From Asterella californica (taxonomy: Eukaryota > Streptophyta > Marchantiopsida > Marchantiales > Aytoniaceae), in the NCBI GenBank assembly GCA_036924285.1, contig JAYKYS010000001.1:29077501-29141500 (forward strand): a stretch of 64,000 nucleotides of DNA. The letters run 5' to 3'. The position numbers and the translations under genes were made by a program. The notes beneath the pieces were generated by a model that searched no databases, was not told where the DNA came from, and saw only the letters and a program-made list of their open reading frames with translations. This document shows, piece after piece, positions 25,180-37,084 of the stretch (within the stretch, counting starts at the first letter, position 1; each line of letters begins with the position of its first letter).

Positions 25180-27852
25180 AACTGGAGATCGGCTAGCTAG
25201 CGCTTGTCACTGTGGAGCTATAGCTACAATATCCATAAGCAGAGTTCCACCTCCAAGAGCTTGAGTCGTTCGGCGGAACCAGCAAACGTGAATATGAATG
25301 CTTGCTTCTTGCTGAAATGTTTGCCAAGGAAGTTAAAACCATTGGCAAATCGCATGAGCCCGAAATTGCTGCTGAAATTCTGTATTCTACGAGATCCGGA
25401 ATTCGTCTACGGGTCTTCCTCGGTTCCCAATAGTCATGATCATGAGCAGATCCGGCAACCGGATCCCGTGTTATAAGCACAAGTTGGAATTAACGCCTAA
25501 AACTGTGGATGATGGAATTCGAAGAACGTGTTTACCAAATTTCTTCGAGATATTGACCCTGTGCAGATTGTTATCAAATGCATGCACGATCTTTGCAATG
25601 GAAGAAAAGCTTAAGGCGCCAGCGCCCTAGGGATGAGCAAACGTTTTGGCGTTCTACTGAAGGCCTGGCAGTTCACATTTCTAAGTCAGATCTTCATGCC
25701 ATTGGACTAATGGAAGTCTAGAAGTGGAAGGTGCGCATGCCCACCCAGTCGACAAATTAGAGATCGAATCCCTCGTGTGTCTGGGGTGAATGTGATCATA
25801 ACTTCTGCCTGAGGAACATGTGAAGGTGAGCGTACAGCTGTTTGCAGTCGTAATGCTGAGTTACCTTCTGTGATATTTCTGACGATAATGGTCGTCTGGA
25901 GCCCTTCTGAAGCTGCAGAACTTCATGATCAAAGCTGCAGGTGCGGATACCGTGATCATGCGTATACGAGAACTGAGTTCCAGCAGCCTTGAATATATGT
26001 CTCCGTTGCAAGCGTGGACCGTGTCGACATAGCTCCACATCTCCGTTCCCTTAGCCACAAAACTTGGAGCGAATCCTCGTGCTAATATGCATATTAATGC
26101 AATCCGTTCCGAGATGACGATCGATATCTATACCGATCGACAGTTTATATAGCGCCAGCTAGCTGCAGCAGTGTCAGATGGTGGGTAAGAATTATTCCTA
26201 TCAAGTCATGATCAAGATAAGAGACAAAAGTATGGAGAAGTTCTACCGGTGTGAAGGTACTTGGACCACATTTCCTTGGAGTCTTAAACTTGCTGCAAGG
26301 ATCTGTCGGGTGGAGGCGAATGTACAAACTGTACAGTAAACGATGCTTAATCTAGTCCTTAGTCTAGCACTGTGTGCTTAATTCTCGAGCTCGTGTCCAT
26401 CGTACGTATAGACGACGGACAATCTTGACTGGCAGCAACGGATGCTGCCAAAGCGGTAGCTTCAAATTCTCTGGCTGAGCAAGTGACTGCTACCACTTTT
26501 GGAGGAGATTACCATGCAGGCCTTCTCTGAGGGCACCATCCACGCACACAGTATTGACCACGTCTTCTTTTCGGACAAGACCTACGATCTACCTCTAGAT
26601 CTGACTGAAATATGATCACCCATACCGGTACGTTGGTACTCAGTTCGGCTCTAGAGCTCATGATCGAAGTCTTGATCGAAGTCTTCCTGATAACAAGTGT
26701 ATATCACTTACAAGCTACTCGACCATTTAGGTACTATCACAGTGTCCAGCATCCTGGTTCTTCCAGACACTGACACTCAAAGGAGAGGAGGCGCGGTGCG
26801 CATCTGGTGAGAGTTGATTATTTTGCTCCAAGGCTCCAGATAGTCACTGCACAGAGCGGCCGAATTAACTTACGGGGTCTTCACAGAAGCTCGTCCCATT
26901 CGAACCCAACCTCGAAGGGTATGTGTATCCGGATGGGTCTGGATCAGTTCCTTCCACATCGCCAAATAGGTCCGTACTTGCGACGTTTTATATTAGATCG
27001 TGGCAGAACTTATACACATGGGTTTCTGGGACGGGATTTGGGACGGACATCTGTAAATGTTTGAACTTGTGATGATCCCGAAAGAATCAACAGTCATCAA
27101 ACAAGGCTTGGATTAATCGAGGTTGGCTTGGTTAACAGGGAATGTGATGAAGTTTTGTAAAGACTCCCTTACCACAAGTCTCTGCAGTTCCACCGTGGAA
27201 GAACGTCCGGTTGTCAAACCAGCTTGCGCAGTTCTCACAGGTCCTGCGCATGGGTAGGGGAAGCCCCCGACAAATTATCGCAAAGTCGCAGAGTGACGCT
27301 TTTTTGCAATTTCTGTCGAACACGTCGACGTGAGGTGATATCAGGGGTCCCTACGTACGATCGAATACGTTGCATAAACTTCAGTGGCCACATGAATCAC
27401 CATCTACTCACAGCTCATCCAGACATACACTTAAAAGCTTGGAAGCGTACATCTTCAAAATACTGACAAGCGCGGAAGTTGATATTGCATGTACATGTCC
27501 CTCGGGGCAGTTCTGCATCCTGCAGTTTCTTTTCCCTCGAGTCGATGCTTGTTCCGCATTTACGTACTACATCATCTTTACTTGCTTTAATTTTGACTAC
27601 AATACAAATCAAGGTTTACTTGATACCCGAGATGAACCTCCTTCGTATTTACATAGGTTTGACAACCAATCAAAGCTGACTCTGGATAAGTCCATGGCCA
27701 CTTCTGAATCAACGGGGATAAACTGCTCAGACCTATCAGAGCTGATCCTGGATTCGCAAGACGACCTAGAGATAAATCCATGGCCACTTCTGAAACAAGA
27801 GGATACACTGCTCGCAGACCGAGTAATTGCTAACACAGTAACCATAAACTCA
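25180..27852. other. Intergenic region with unassigned open frames
   Basis: No gene I can name. Minus-strand frames at 25193-25480 and 25796-26058 are open but show no family motif; they might be leader exons or further decay products of the lipase locus. The segment 27675-27830 contains a diverged ~88-bp duplication (shared CCATGGCCACTTCTGA at about 27690 and 27778). Confidence 0.4.
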
Positions 27853-28117
27853 CTTCCTCCATATACAAATCGCACAATCGACACTTAGACTACACGCCAA
27901 CTCCCGCGTTCGCCATGTCTTCCTCCATATACAAATCGCACAATCGACACTTAGTCTACACGCCAACTCCCGCGTTCGCCATGTCTTCCTCCATATACAA
28001 ATCGCACAATCGACACTTAGTCTACACGCCAACTCCCGCGTTCGCCATGTCTTCCTCCATATACAAATCGCACAATCGACACTTAGTCTACACGCCAACT
28101 CCCGCGTTCGCCATGTC
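27853..28117. repeat. 66-bp tandem array, four copies, overlapping the SDR stop codon
   Basis: The start of the block ATGTCTTCCTCC recurs at 27915 and 27981, then at 28047 with the same 66-base step, and the array ends at about 28117. Copies are almost identical; the first has TTAGACTAC where the others have TTAGTCTAC. On the minus strand each unit contains the last codons of the dehydrogenase gene, its TAG stop and about 30 bases of 3' flank. The array is therefore a tandem amplification of that gene's coding end. The stop in the first copy read keeps the protein unchanged. Confidence 0.95.
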
Positions 28118-31100
28118 TTCGCAGTATTTCCAGACCTTCTGACGCAACTGTGGATCGCTGGCAGCCTTGTTGGGTTTTATCTCCGTACAGTCCGCGAAGT
28201 ATTTACCCGTTACTCCTTTCACTTCAGGTCGCGTTGCAACATACGTTATCGTAGCTGCTCCCTGCACAATATTTCATAGACAATCATCCAAAGACAATTG
28301 TTACTCATCAATTAGTCGACACGAACTCTCGGTCGGTATCGCCGATGTGCCCATTTAGTTTCTGTCCATGTCGACGCTGCCAAGGCCTAATATATCATCA
28401 AAATCATACCATTCCAGATCCCAATCTAAAACTATTCTTCGTCAGGCTGAACATCTTTCCTTTGTGAGATTTATTCTTCGTCAGGCTGAAGATCTTTCCT
28501 TGTGAGATTTGCTCCCCATAGCTCTTGAGAGCGCCACAAACAGGTTGTAGGTTTTAGTTAATTTACCTGCTGCTAACAAACCTAGGCCTCGACTCATCAA
28601 CGATGAATGATCCTTCACGAACGATGGACCTCGACTAGAGTTTCACAGCAAAATGACAGACTAATAACATAAGGAATTTCGAGAACTTACTTGTTCAGGA
28701 GTTTTTAATGTGGGTTTCGTCACGTTATATACACCATCTGCAAGAAGCCAAGCAGCGCCAAACGTACAGCATTAATGGAGAACGTTAGTCGTACAGAACT
28801 CGGGAGGATAATCATAATAGGTGCAGTTAATCATCATTGCTCTCCCACAAAAGTTTCATGATCAATGTTACTTCGAGAATATAGGACATGAAAAACACCA
28901 TTTCTACTTTAGTTAGAACTAACTGTATAAAATATCTCATGTACGTAACAAGAAATTGACATGTCTAGAATATGTCATAACGCCGGAGCTCGAGGTGATG
29001 TCTCCATATTTGCATATGCATCCTTGTAAAGAATCCTCGCTCACTACTTAATTAGAAGGTTGGTTGGCAGCTGCGGTTCACTTGCCAGTCAGTTGATTCG
29101 GGCCAGGGAGGGCCGTGTCGATGAATGCTCTGCCAAGTTCGGTGGTAACAGTTCCCGGGTGGCCGGCATTTGCTGTCACGTTTGCATTCTCCTCCTGCAA
29201 CGGAGACACCAGGAACATATTCAGTACCATAGAATTCGGAACAGCAATTTAGCTGTTCAGACAGTACATTCATGCATGTCGACGACAGCTGCCGAGATTC
29301 TCGCCGTCAAGGACCGCGCACACGGTCGAGAAAGGCATACAATTGAACTGATTCTCTGCATATTTAGAACGTCTGATGACTAGACAGCTGCCGAGATTCT
29401 CGCCGTCAAGGCCCGCGCACACGGTCGAGAAAGGCATACAATTGAACTGATTCTCTGCATATTTAGAACGTCTGATGACTATGAAGATCTCCCAGTAAGT
29501 GAGTCTCAGTACTGGGCTCTCACTCTCAGTACTGGGCTCTCACTTCTCAGTACTGGGCTCTCACTTCCCAGTACTCACTTCCAGTACTTACTTTCAACCG
29601 TTTCCCGAATTCTTCCGCCAGAAGGATCGCGGCAACTTTTGATTGTCCGTATGCTTTCAGAGGATCAAAGCTGCGGGAGGCAAAGAAGTAATTAGTTCCG
29701 TGTCAGCTGCAGATACTTAGTGAAGGAGAAGCTCCCGCATACGCATGCAGGAACGGTTCAAGATTTCCTCGATCGACCATGATCATGAATGATAGATCTA
29801 GAGTGCTATTTCTTCGAGATAATATTCGATTAGTTTCTGCCAAATGCTTACTTCGACTGGTTCGATAGATGCTTCATAGCAAGACCAGACGAATCAACTG
29901 GTGACTGCTGGCGAAGAGGATTATTGTGCTTGAACTATCATATGTACCTTTCAGGCTTTTTCAGACCTTCAAAGTCGATTACGTCACTGTAAACGGCAGT
30001 CACTCGATGTGCATCAGACCCGGTAATCACGACGCGACCTTCAATTCCCGACTCCTTCGCCGTTTGCTTCATTTTGTTTAGCAGCAGCTGGGTCAGCAAG
30101 TAGGGCCCTTGCAACGTAAAAGTGAAACATAACACTGATTAGCCTTCTCCTGAAGAAAATCTCGTCTACTGAGGTACCATGTCAGTTACACGATCAAGCT
30201 AATTCACCGATGGACTAAGTTCGCCTAACGGTTCTGTGGATGCACACCAAATGCTAAAGATTCTGGCGGACTCACCAACGACATGAGTTGCGAACATCTG
30301 CTCGATGCCCATTTCTGTAGAATGAAATTCTGTGTTAAAGACCCCTGCGTTATTTCTGTACACACAGGACAATCCTTCACTAAATAAGCCAGAGAGCCTC
30401 GCAGAGAGCTAGCACGTGCACTTTCACCCGTGAGGATTGAAAGTCGGTGACTAGCACGACAAAAGAACCATAAGAACTTCCTCATCACAGTCTGTCAAGA
30501 TTCTGCAGAAAGGAAATCCTGAAACGAAACATTAAAGCACTTACACAAGAATGTTGAGAGGAAGGTTTCTGGACTCGTAATCCTTCACAAAGCTGCGCAC
30601 GGAGTCCAGGCTGGTCAAGTCCAAGCGCATCATATCCACCTGTGCTGTAGGGGTCTCTTGAAGGATGACATCTTTGACTTGCTCCGCAATGTCCATTTTG
30701 CGGCCAGCCAGGATTACATGAGCACCTCGCTTGGCCAGCACCCTGGCTGTCTCCTTTCCGATCCCAGATGTCGCTCCTGTACTTGCATACAAAACGAACT
30801 TGGAATATCATTCATGGCCTTGAAGCAGGTAAAGTCCTTCAACTCCCTTTCCCCTACAGATTCACTGAGATTTGTTTCGACCATATCGAAACTTTCATAA
30901 TTCCAACTCTGTCACAGTTCGATTCAAATGCTGAACAGGGCCTCCGCGAACAAGAGATTACAAAACCACGAAACGTTATTTGAAATGGCAACTGGAAGTC
31001 TACCCCTTGACAAGTCAGCAGCAGCAGCGCGAAAAGGGTTGACATATCAGCAATATTTATACAAGTGAATTTACTTGCCGCATGCAGTTACTGAAGAAAA

Positions 31101-31481
31101 TTTCGGTATACAATACTAATTCCATCTTATGCATCAGTTATCCAGATTGCTGTTTCTCACTGATTCAAGTGCTGCGAGGACTGAGCTCAACAACAGACGC
31201 AGTTACAACATCCATGTTATTATCAACTGCTTTCTGTTGGAAACTTCTGACTGTCACAGTGTTCCAACACCTATCAGAAAGCAGAGCTCATAATATGTGT
31301 TGCGTAATTGACAGGTATGGTATAGTCGATCCACAGGGACAGAAGGCGAATATATACCAGTGACAATGGCAGTGCGATCCGTCAAGTTGATGCCCTCCGT
31401 CACCTGGTCAACTGTAAGATTGGTTCCCAATCCAGCAGCACTGAAGTTCGCACGAAACAGAGTACTCACGTTCTGCCCCAT
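28088..31481 (-). CDS. Short-chain dehydrogenase/reductase (TIC32/retinol-dehydrogenase-like), 334 aa, 8 exons
   Basis: An NAD(P)-dependent oxidoreductase of the classical SDR superfamily. Exons on the minus strand: 31358-31481, 30545-30776, 30276-30355, 29948-30107, 29592-29670, 29086-29194, 28691-28737, 28088-28261; they sum to 1005 nt with all phases consistent. The Rossmann glycine motif TGATSGIGKE spans the exon 1-2 junction. NNAG is in exon 3, the Ser region VVITGSDAH in exon 4, the catalytic YGQSK in exon 5, and HPGTVTTELGR in exon 6. Length and motif order match plant TIC32-like and animal RDH11-14-like enzymes; the substrate cannot be deduced. Intron 6 uses a GC donor (GCAAGT) and the others GT. 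The last codons lie inside the 66-bp array. I see no clear transit peptide or membrane segment. The ATG chosen is the first in frame before the Rossmann fold. Confidence 0.93.
28433..28512. repeat. 40-bp tandem duplication in SDR intron 7
   Basis: ATTCTTCGTCAGGCTGAA starts at 28433 and again at 28473, with small differences. It is confined to the intron between exons 7 and 8. Confidence 0.8.
29284..29481. repeat. 99-bp tandem duplication in SDR intron 5
   Basis: Two near-identical copies start at 29284 and 29383 with GACAGCTGCCGAGATTCTCG; one A/C difference is visible early on. Both lie inside intron 5, which makes this intron longer than its neighbours. Confidence 0.92.
29497..29590. repeat. 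~21-bp minisatellite abutting the intron 5 splice donor of the SDR gene
   Basis: Units of 20-22 bases containing CTCAGTACTGGGCTCTCACT repeat three to four times and run up to the donor of exon 5. On the gene's strand the donor AAA|GTAAGTACTG is followed by variants such as GTGAGTACTGG and GTGAGAGCCC, so the array offers several extra donor-like GTGAG sites. Confidence 0.85.
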
Positions 31482-31673
31482 TGTTCCTCGAATTCGATTC
31501 GGCCCACCTCAAACTTGAAGTATCGGGAAAATTCTACTTGCTGCAGCTAAGCTCTAACTCTTCAAATTTCAGCGTTTTACGTATTATACGATCGATTTTC
31601 TGCAGTCTCAACTTCGACTCTGGTTTCAGCAACTAGCGCGCTTGACCCTTCCCAAATAGGCTCGCTGTGATCC

Positions 31674-31681
31674 GTATATAG
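31674..31681 (-). promoter_or_regulatory. TATA box candidate for the SDR gene
   Basis: On the minus strand CTATATAC lies about 195 bases upstream of the ATG at 31481, a plausible distance for a plant core promoter with a short leader. No other promoter element was confirmed. Confidence 0.35.
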
Positions 31682-33522
31682 ACGGCGATTCCCTGGTTGC
31701 AATCATCCCGCCAATGATGCGCTCTCACACCAACGTGGCTGCTACATTCACTGAGTCGCCGATGGCGTTGCCGAAATATGAGACGTGCTACGTGGGGCGT
31801 CCATGCAAGCGACCGATCTTCAGACAAATGTCGTAAAACAACTATGCATGCACGGCCGTGCTAACATGCCATCGAGCCCAAACTTCAAACTCGCCTGCAC
31901 TCAACGGCTGTCCGATGCTTTATCTCGTCTAACGTATGAAGGAACCTGGTATCGGTCCGAAGTAGTTACGGTACGTACCCCAGTTCTTAATTATGGATCT
32001 GCATCAACAACTCTAGCATAGATCTCATATGTTGTGTAGGTTCTATGCATTACGTTGCGTGGGCAGCAAATCGTGGATGAAAGCTAAGAAGATGACGTCC
32101 ACAAATCTACAGTTATGTTCTTCCCGTACGCGGACAAATTACATGGAGATGATCAGGTTCAGCTCTACGTTACATCAGAAATAATGCTGAAAATGGATCG
32201 GAGATCGAGAACGTAGTACGAGCAAAAATATGCATCCAAACTGCCCTTGTAAGGAAAAGAAGAAAAAGATAAACTTTTAACAGATAATTAAAATAATCGT
32301 CTTAGTTGAAAACATCCTTCGGTGAAATCATTTAGTGAAAAATACAATATAGCAAAAATATGCATCTAAACTGCCCTTGTAAGAAAAAAGACGAAAAAGA
32401 TAAGCTTTTAACAGATAATTAAAATAATCATCGGCAATTAGCTGAAACATCCTTTCGTAAAATCATTTAGTGAAAAATGCAATGTAGAGCCAAAATCACG
32501 GTGGTGTCAGCTTCCAATGAAATAATGAATGAAAAATACAGTGAAGAGTGCAAAATCACAGGGACAGGTTTGCAAATAGTTATTTTAGTCAAAATTCTAT
32601 AAATTACTTTCTTTATAAGTGTTAAATTTAAAAGATTAAATTTAGATCCTATTTAGTAACTTGGTTACTCATGTTTACTCTAGCTATACAGAACTCATAA
32701 GTTCGTCACGGGAACAAAAACTTTGTTTGATATAAAGATTTTTACTCTCACGAGTAAAAATACTTCTAATTTATAAGCTTTAATTTATAACCTAACTCTT
32801 TCAAAAGAAAAAGCTAAGACATAAACACAACTTTTTGTATATTCTCCTCTTCCAAGTTCGGAAGAGGAGAGTATGCATAAATGAGAAGTCTTAGAGTATC
32901 ATTACATAGAATATTGTGATTCTCCTTTATATCAGCCTCCAACTGTAAGTGCTGCCGTGTTTTCTAATGCTAAAAAATTGCCCTCTTACTAGAAATATAT
33001 ATTGTCGGAGGAGATTATACTCCTACTAGTCTATCCACTCATTAATTAAACTGCTGCGGTTCATCATCATGTCGCGTGGTTGGTTTCCAGCACTTGACTT
33101 TTAGTTGATTGAGCACAAACCTCGATATGGAATTATAATATCTTGACTTCAAATTCTGATTAATAATAATTGAATCAAAGCGGTGGATCATTATCACATC
33201 GTATAAGCATTTGTAAGGATCATCATGATTTTCATTTTACACCATGATCTATTATGAACTCTGGATGATTATAAGTTCTTCCATTGGATGTAACATAGTT
33301 TTTGAAACCTTTTTAGAACGTATGTGCATGACGGATGCTTTGATTTTTAAAACTTTCCTCTGGAATACTCCTAAACCGCTCTTGACATGCATCGCAAGTT
33401 TGTGATAATAATTTTTTGCACCTTAAGATTTATCTTTTTGAGCGTTATTGTGTCGTGAACTGACTCCTACTTGAAAATTCAGACTTCGATGCTTGTCGCT
33501 CCAAAGACACTCATGGGAAAAG
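31682..33522. other. Intergenic region, AT-rich from 32.2 kb
   Basis: No supported gene. It contains the diverged 130-bp duplication listed separately and otherwise AT-rich sequence up to the 157-bp array. Confidence 0.5.
32221..32484. repeat. 130-bp tandem duplication, two diverged copies
   Basis: AGCAAAAATATGCATC starts at 32221 and again at 32351. The copies share TTTTAACAGATAATTAAAA and ATCATTTAGTGAAAAAT blocks, with several substitutions and small indels. Confidence 0.85.
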
Positions 33523-34150
33523 CAAGCTAGGCCTCAGCTTACGGGCTTTTGGCACAATTTCGGATCTCCACTTTCATCGCATCAATGGATAGAGCTCTTT
33601 GTCAGCACTCCATAGGCATTTCGTCTATTTCGTTTGGACGTCTAGTGGAGAAGTGACAAGACTCAAAAGATGAGGAAGACAAGCTAGGCCTCAGCTTACG
33701 AGCTTTTGGCACAATTTCGGATCTTCACTTTCATCGCATCAGTGGATAGAGCTCTTTGTCAGCACTCCATAGGCACTTCGTCTACTTCGTTTGGACACCT
33801 AGCGGAGAAGTTACAAGACTCGAAAGATGGGTAAAACAAGCTAGGCCCTAGCTTATAGACTTTTGGTATAACTTATGATCTTCACTTTCATCGCATCAAT
33901 GGATAGAGCTCATTGTCAGCTTTCCATAGGCACTTTGTCTACTTCATTTGGACGCCTAGTGGAGAAGTTACAAGACTCGAAAGATGGGTAAAACAAGCTA
34001 GGTCCCAGCTTATGAGCTTTTGGTACAACTTCGGATCTTCATTTTCATTACATCGATGGATAGAGCTCATTGTCAGCTTTCCATGAGCACTTCGTCTACT
34101 TCATTTGGACGCTTAGTGGAAAAGTTACGAGACTCGAAAAAAGAGAAAAT
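33523..34150. repeat. 157-bp tandem array, four copies
   Basis: CAAGCTAGG recurs at 33523, 33680, 33837, 33994 and 34151, exactly 157 bases apart each time: four full units plus the start of a fifth. Units share a TGGATAGAGCTC block and TTGGACGCCTAGTGG, and diverge modestly. A single, more diverged unit lies at about 36163-36330. Both are followed by CTATACTAAGGA(C/T)GCAAGGGG. This suggests the unit belongs to the 3' untranslated part of the local Ty3/gypsy family. Confidence 0.92.
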
Positions 34151-35269
34151 CAAGCTAGGCCTTAGTTTACTTTTGCTGATTGGATATTTGTAGCTCCAGG
34201 CGCTATACTAAGGACGCAAGGGGTATGCTTCCTCATTTTGGGAGAAAACTAGTACGTATTGTGACTGACGTAAGGGGGATGCTTATGGACTTGTCAATGG
34301 ATGTTTTGGAGAAATTATGTACACCTTGTGATAGTTAGCTTTAGCTAAGAGCTTGTACATAGATGTTGTTTGGACTTGGGTTTGAATCGTGTGATGCTGG
34401 TGCATCTCTTTTGTTAGCAAAGAGAAGTTTCTCTTGCTTTGAGCTACCCATCGATAGTTTTGGGTCTGAGTTGGGATTCAAGGACTCGTTTTAAGGAGTT
34501 TTGAAGCAGATTACAGACCGCTTTGGTCTGTTTTTTAGTTTTGTGTTCTTAGGGAGAAAGAACCAGCAATGTAGATACGTTGAGAGTTGTTATATATAGC
34601 GACGTTCATTTTCGTGCATGTTTGTCTCTTTCTTGTCTTTGTTCACTACACTACATCTCCACAGCCAAGAACTTCAAGTTTTCCTAGACATCCTTCACGC
34701 AAAATCCGACACGACAACATGTGCATGGATTTTACATCATACATAATGTACAATGATATTTTAGAATAGTATTAATGTCGAGAGAAACTAACATCCACGA
34801 CGTTACGTATATGCAAAAATAAAATATGTGAACATGTTTTATGTATTGCATGATGACAAAAATATATATACAAGTATAAGATAGTGTTAATTTGTAATAA
34901 CTAGCCAATCTGGACTAGAGCTCACCATCTAAATCTATGTCTCTTTGTACATCCATGTGTAGATCCAATTGTAGAACAGGACCCTCCGCCACTATCTCAA
35001 CCATTGTCTCGATCATTATCTCTATCTCTACCACGTGCAGTAGGTGCAAAGTCAGACGTAACTCGTGAAGCTTACTAGGACCTACATGCATGTCTAGTGC
35101 TAGCCTCATGTCACATCATACATAAATTAAATAGACATAAATACAAATTGGATAATTAAAAATACATAAAATTCTAAAACATTAAGAGTTGGCAGCACTT
35201 ACCGTGCTGTTCTGGCTAGATCTAGACATCGTCGTCTTTGGATGACTATGAGGATGAGTAGCCAACTCT
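34151..35269. other. Retrotransposon-derived sequence, unassigned
   Basis: It begins with the partial fifth 157-bp unit, then a purine-rich GCAAGGGG segment and sequence shared with 36335-36430. A TATATATAG promoter-like stretch lies near 34592. The rest (to 35269) shows no coding motif and no clear match to 36430-37085. Confidence 0.4.
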
Positions 35270-36082
35270 TCAGTTGCTGATAGGACGTTGGACCGAACCA
35301 CAAGGTTCCAGTCTGGCACCGGACCATGATTCCTCGAAAAATGCTAAGTGTTGGAGCTCCATTCATGTTTTGGATAGTGGACAAAACTTCACGTAAGATA
35401 TCAAGACGTGTAAGATATCAATAGAAAGGTCTCGGTGAGGGTCTTTTAATGATATCAAGAACTTTCTGAATGGACATCGAAGCTGAGAGTTATGGTCAAT
35501 CTCGAGATCAGATTTTTAGAGACCAAAGAGATCAGGGTCATCGATCTCCAAAAGTATATGAGAATCAATGTCTGGGTGGAACAAGATGAGTCACATGAAT
35601 CTAGAGTTCGGCGAGCTGACTCCATGAGACATGAGATGATTGTTGAGTCAGTATCAAGGCGCGTCCTTATCTAGACTTTGACATCTGGACTTGAGAACGA
35701 CCTAGGGACTAGGACAAGACTAAGGGAGGAGACGACGTGTTAGACCACAGTTTGGAAACCTGAACCAAGATGGACATCACGGACGGTTGGACCGTTAATT
35801 GTGTTGGAGGTATCGTATAAGAACTTGGACTTAATGAGAAGTCCGCTCCAAGTCACGTTATGACTTGCTCATGTTTTGGGACGGACCTAGTTGAGTCTAG
35901 GTCGGGACTTAGGACTTAAGCTTGAGAGCTAAGGAGACAATCCGGCTCCGACTCGGATCAAATGGGATAAAGATAAGTGGTGCATGGACGCTAATGTATG
36001 ATTGTGATCCACATGTTAGCATTGGGAGTTTCGTGACCTACTGAGTAACTTGCTTTTGTTGACACTACAAAGCGATAAGTGC
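35270..36082 (+). repeat. LTR-like copy A of a Ty3/gypsy family
   Basis: About 810 bp that aligns throughout, with many substitutions, to 37085-37921. Shared blocks include CCGAACCACAAGGTTC, GCTAAGTGTTGGAGCTCCA, CGGTTGGACCGTTA and GACTTGCTCATGTTT. It lacks the TGGTATCAGAGC PBS after its end; at the equivalent place it reads AGTGTCACGGTG. Confidence 0.75.
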
Positions 36083-36162
36083 GTGAAAGTGTCACGGTGT
36101 TGGGTCGTGGATCAACTCTTACTTGCAAATCATATTTTGGAGTCTTATATTCTCCATCCAAA

Positions 36163-36330
36163 GACGCTAGTGGAGAGAAATAATGAATTTTTTATCTATT
36201 TTGCAGCTCGACTTTCATTTGCACTAAGTGGTAGAGCTCGTTGTTACATTCCCAAAAGCACTTCATTTGTTTCATTTGGGCGCTTAATGGTGACGTTATG
36301 AAGTACGAAAGATGAGAAAATCAAGGTGAA
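36163..36330. repeat. Diverged single copy of the 157-bp unit
   Basis: It shares ordered blocks with the array at 33523 (TTTCATTTG, GTAGAGCTC, GCACTTC, TTTCATTTGGGCGCTTA, GAGAAAATCAAG). It lies between LTR-like copies A and B, as expected for the 3' internal end of the same element family. Confidence 0.6.
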
Positions 36331-37084
36331 CTTATCGATGCTAATTGAGTATTTGTTGTTCCTACTGCTATACTAAGGATGCAAGGGGGCTGCTTGACGA
36401 TAATCTAGAGAAAACTTCACGTACTGTGACTGACTTAAGGAGGACAACTTAAGAGGTTAGCTTGTATCTACGACTTGTAGACATACGATTCGGGAGATTG
36501 AAAGGTCCAATGCAAGACATCATTGGGTTCAGATCTGTGCAGGCTACGCATTGATTAAAACGGTTCATGAAGAGTTGGATGATGAGATGTGTTATGGAGG
36601 AAACATGACGTAGAGAAAGAGATTAGAAGTGCTTCAGTGACATGGGAAAGAAGAGTTGGACCGTTCAGGCCGTTTTAGAGTTCAAACTTGTTGTCCTTGG
36701 ATTCATCAAGATCAAAACATAGAGTTTTTCAGGAAATTGAAGACGATACGAAGTTTCATCAGACGATTTGAGAGTTTTTTGATAAAACTGACTCGTGTTG
36801 TGGACCTCAATCTCAAGATCAGGCGCAGACGTGAACAAGAGAACCTTAGTGGACTTGCGCTAGGTTGTGAACATTACGAGTAGGACTGAACAGCTTGACC
36901 AAGAAGTCAGGATCAGATGAACCCTAAGTGGTTCTCTAAACCAAGGTTGGAACATTGGGTTAGGACATAAGGGCATACCTCAAGACGACCCCACATGAAG
37001 GCTGACCTAAGGGGGCAAGTTTGGGAACGGATTGAAACATAGATTTGAGACTTGAGACCGAGACGAGGATTCGAGACGCAGACG
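36331..37084. other. Spacer between the 157-bp-like unit and LTR-like copy B
   Basis: It starts with CTATACTAAGGATGCAAGGGGG, the same junction found after the array at 34.2 kb, then sequence without coding motifs. It may be the outer part of LTR copy B, but I cannot set the LTR's left edge. Confidence 0.4.

Noticed and set aside
26440..26620. Minus-strand VCVDGALRE and a REFEATALAASVAAS-like segment resembling a plant RNase H-like (RVT_3) domain relic
   Set aside because: The pieces lie in different frames, are short, and lack the other catalytic acids; not enough to call.
27370..27888. 172-aa plus-strand open frame
   Set aside because: It ends inside the first unit of the 66-bp array, antisense to the SDR 3' flank, and contains a local duplication; no family match.
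27853..28117. Possible CRISPR-like array because of regular spacing
   Set aside because: The units are contiguous 66-bp tandem copies without unique spacers, in a plant gene end.
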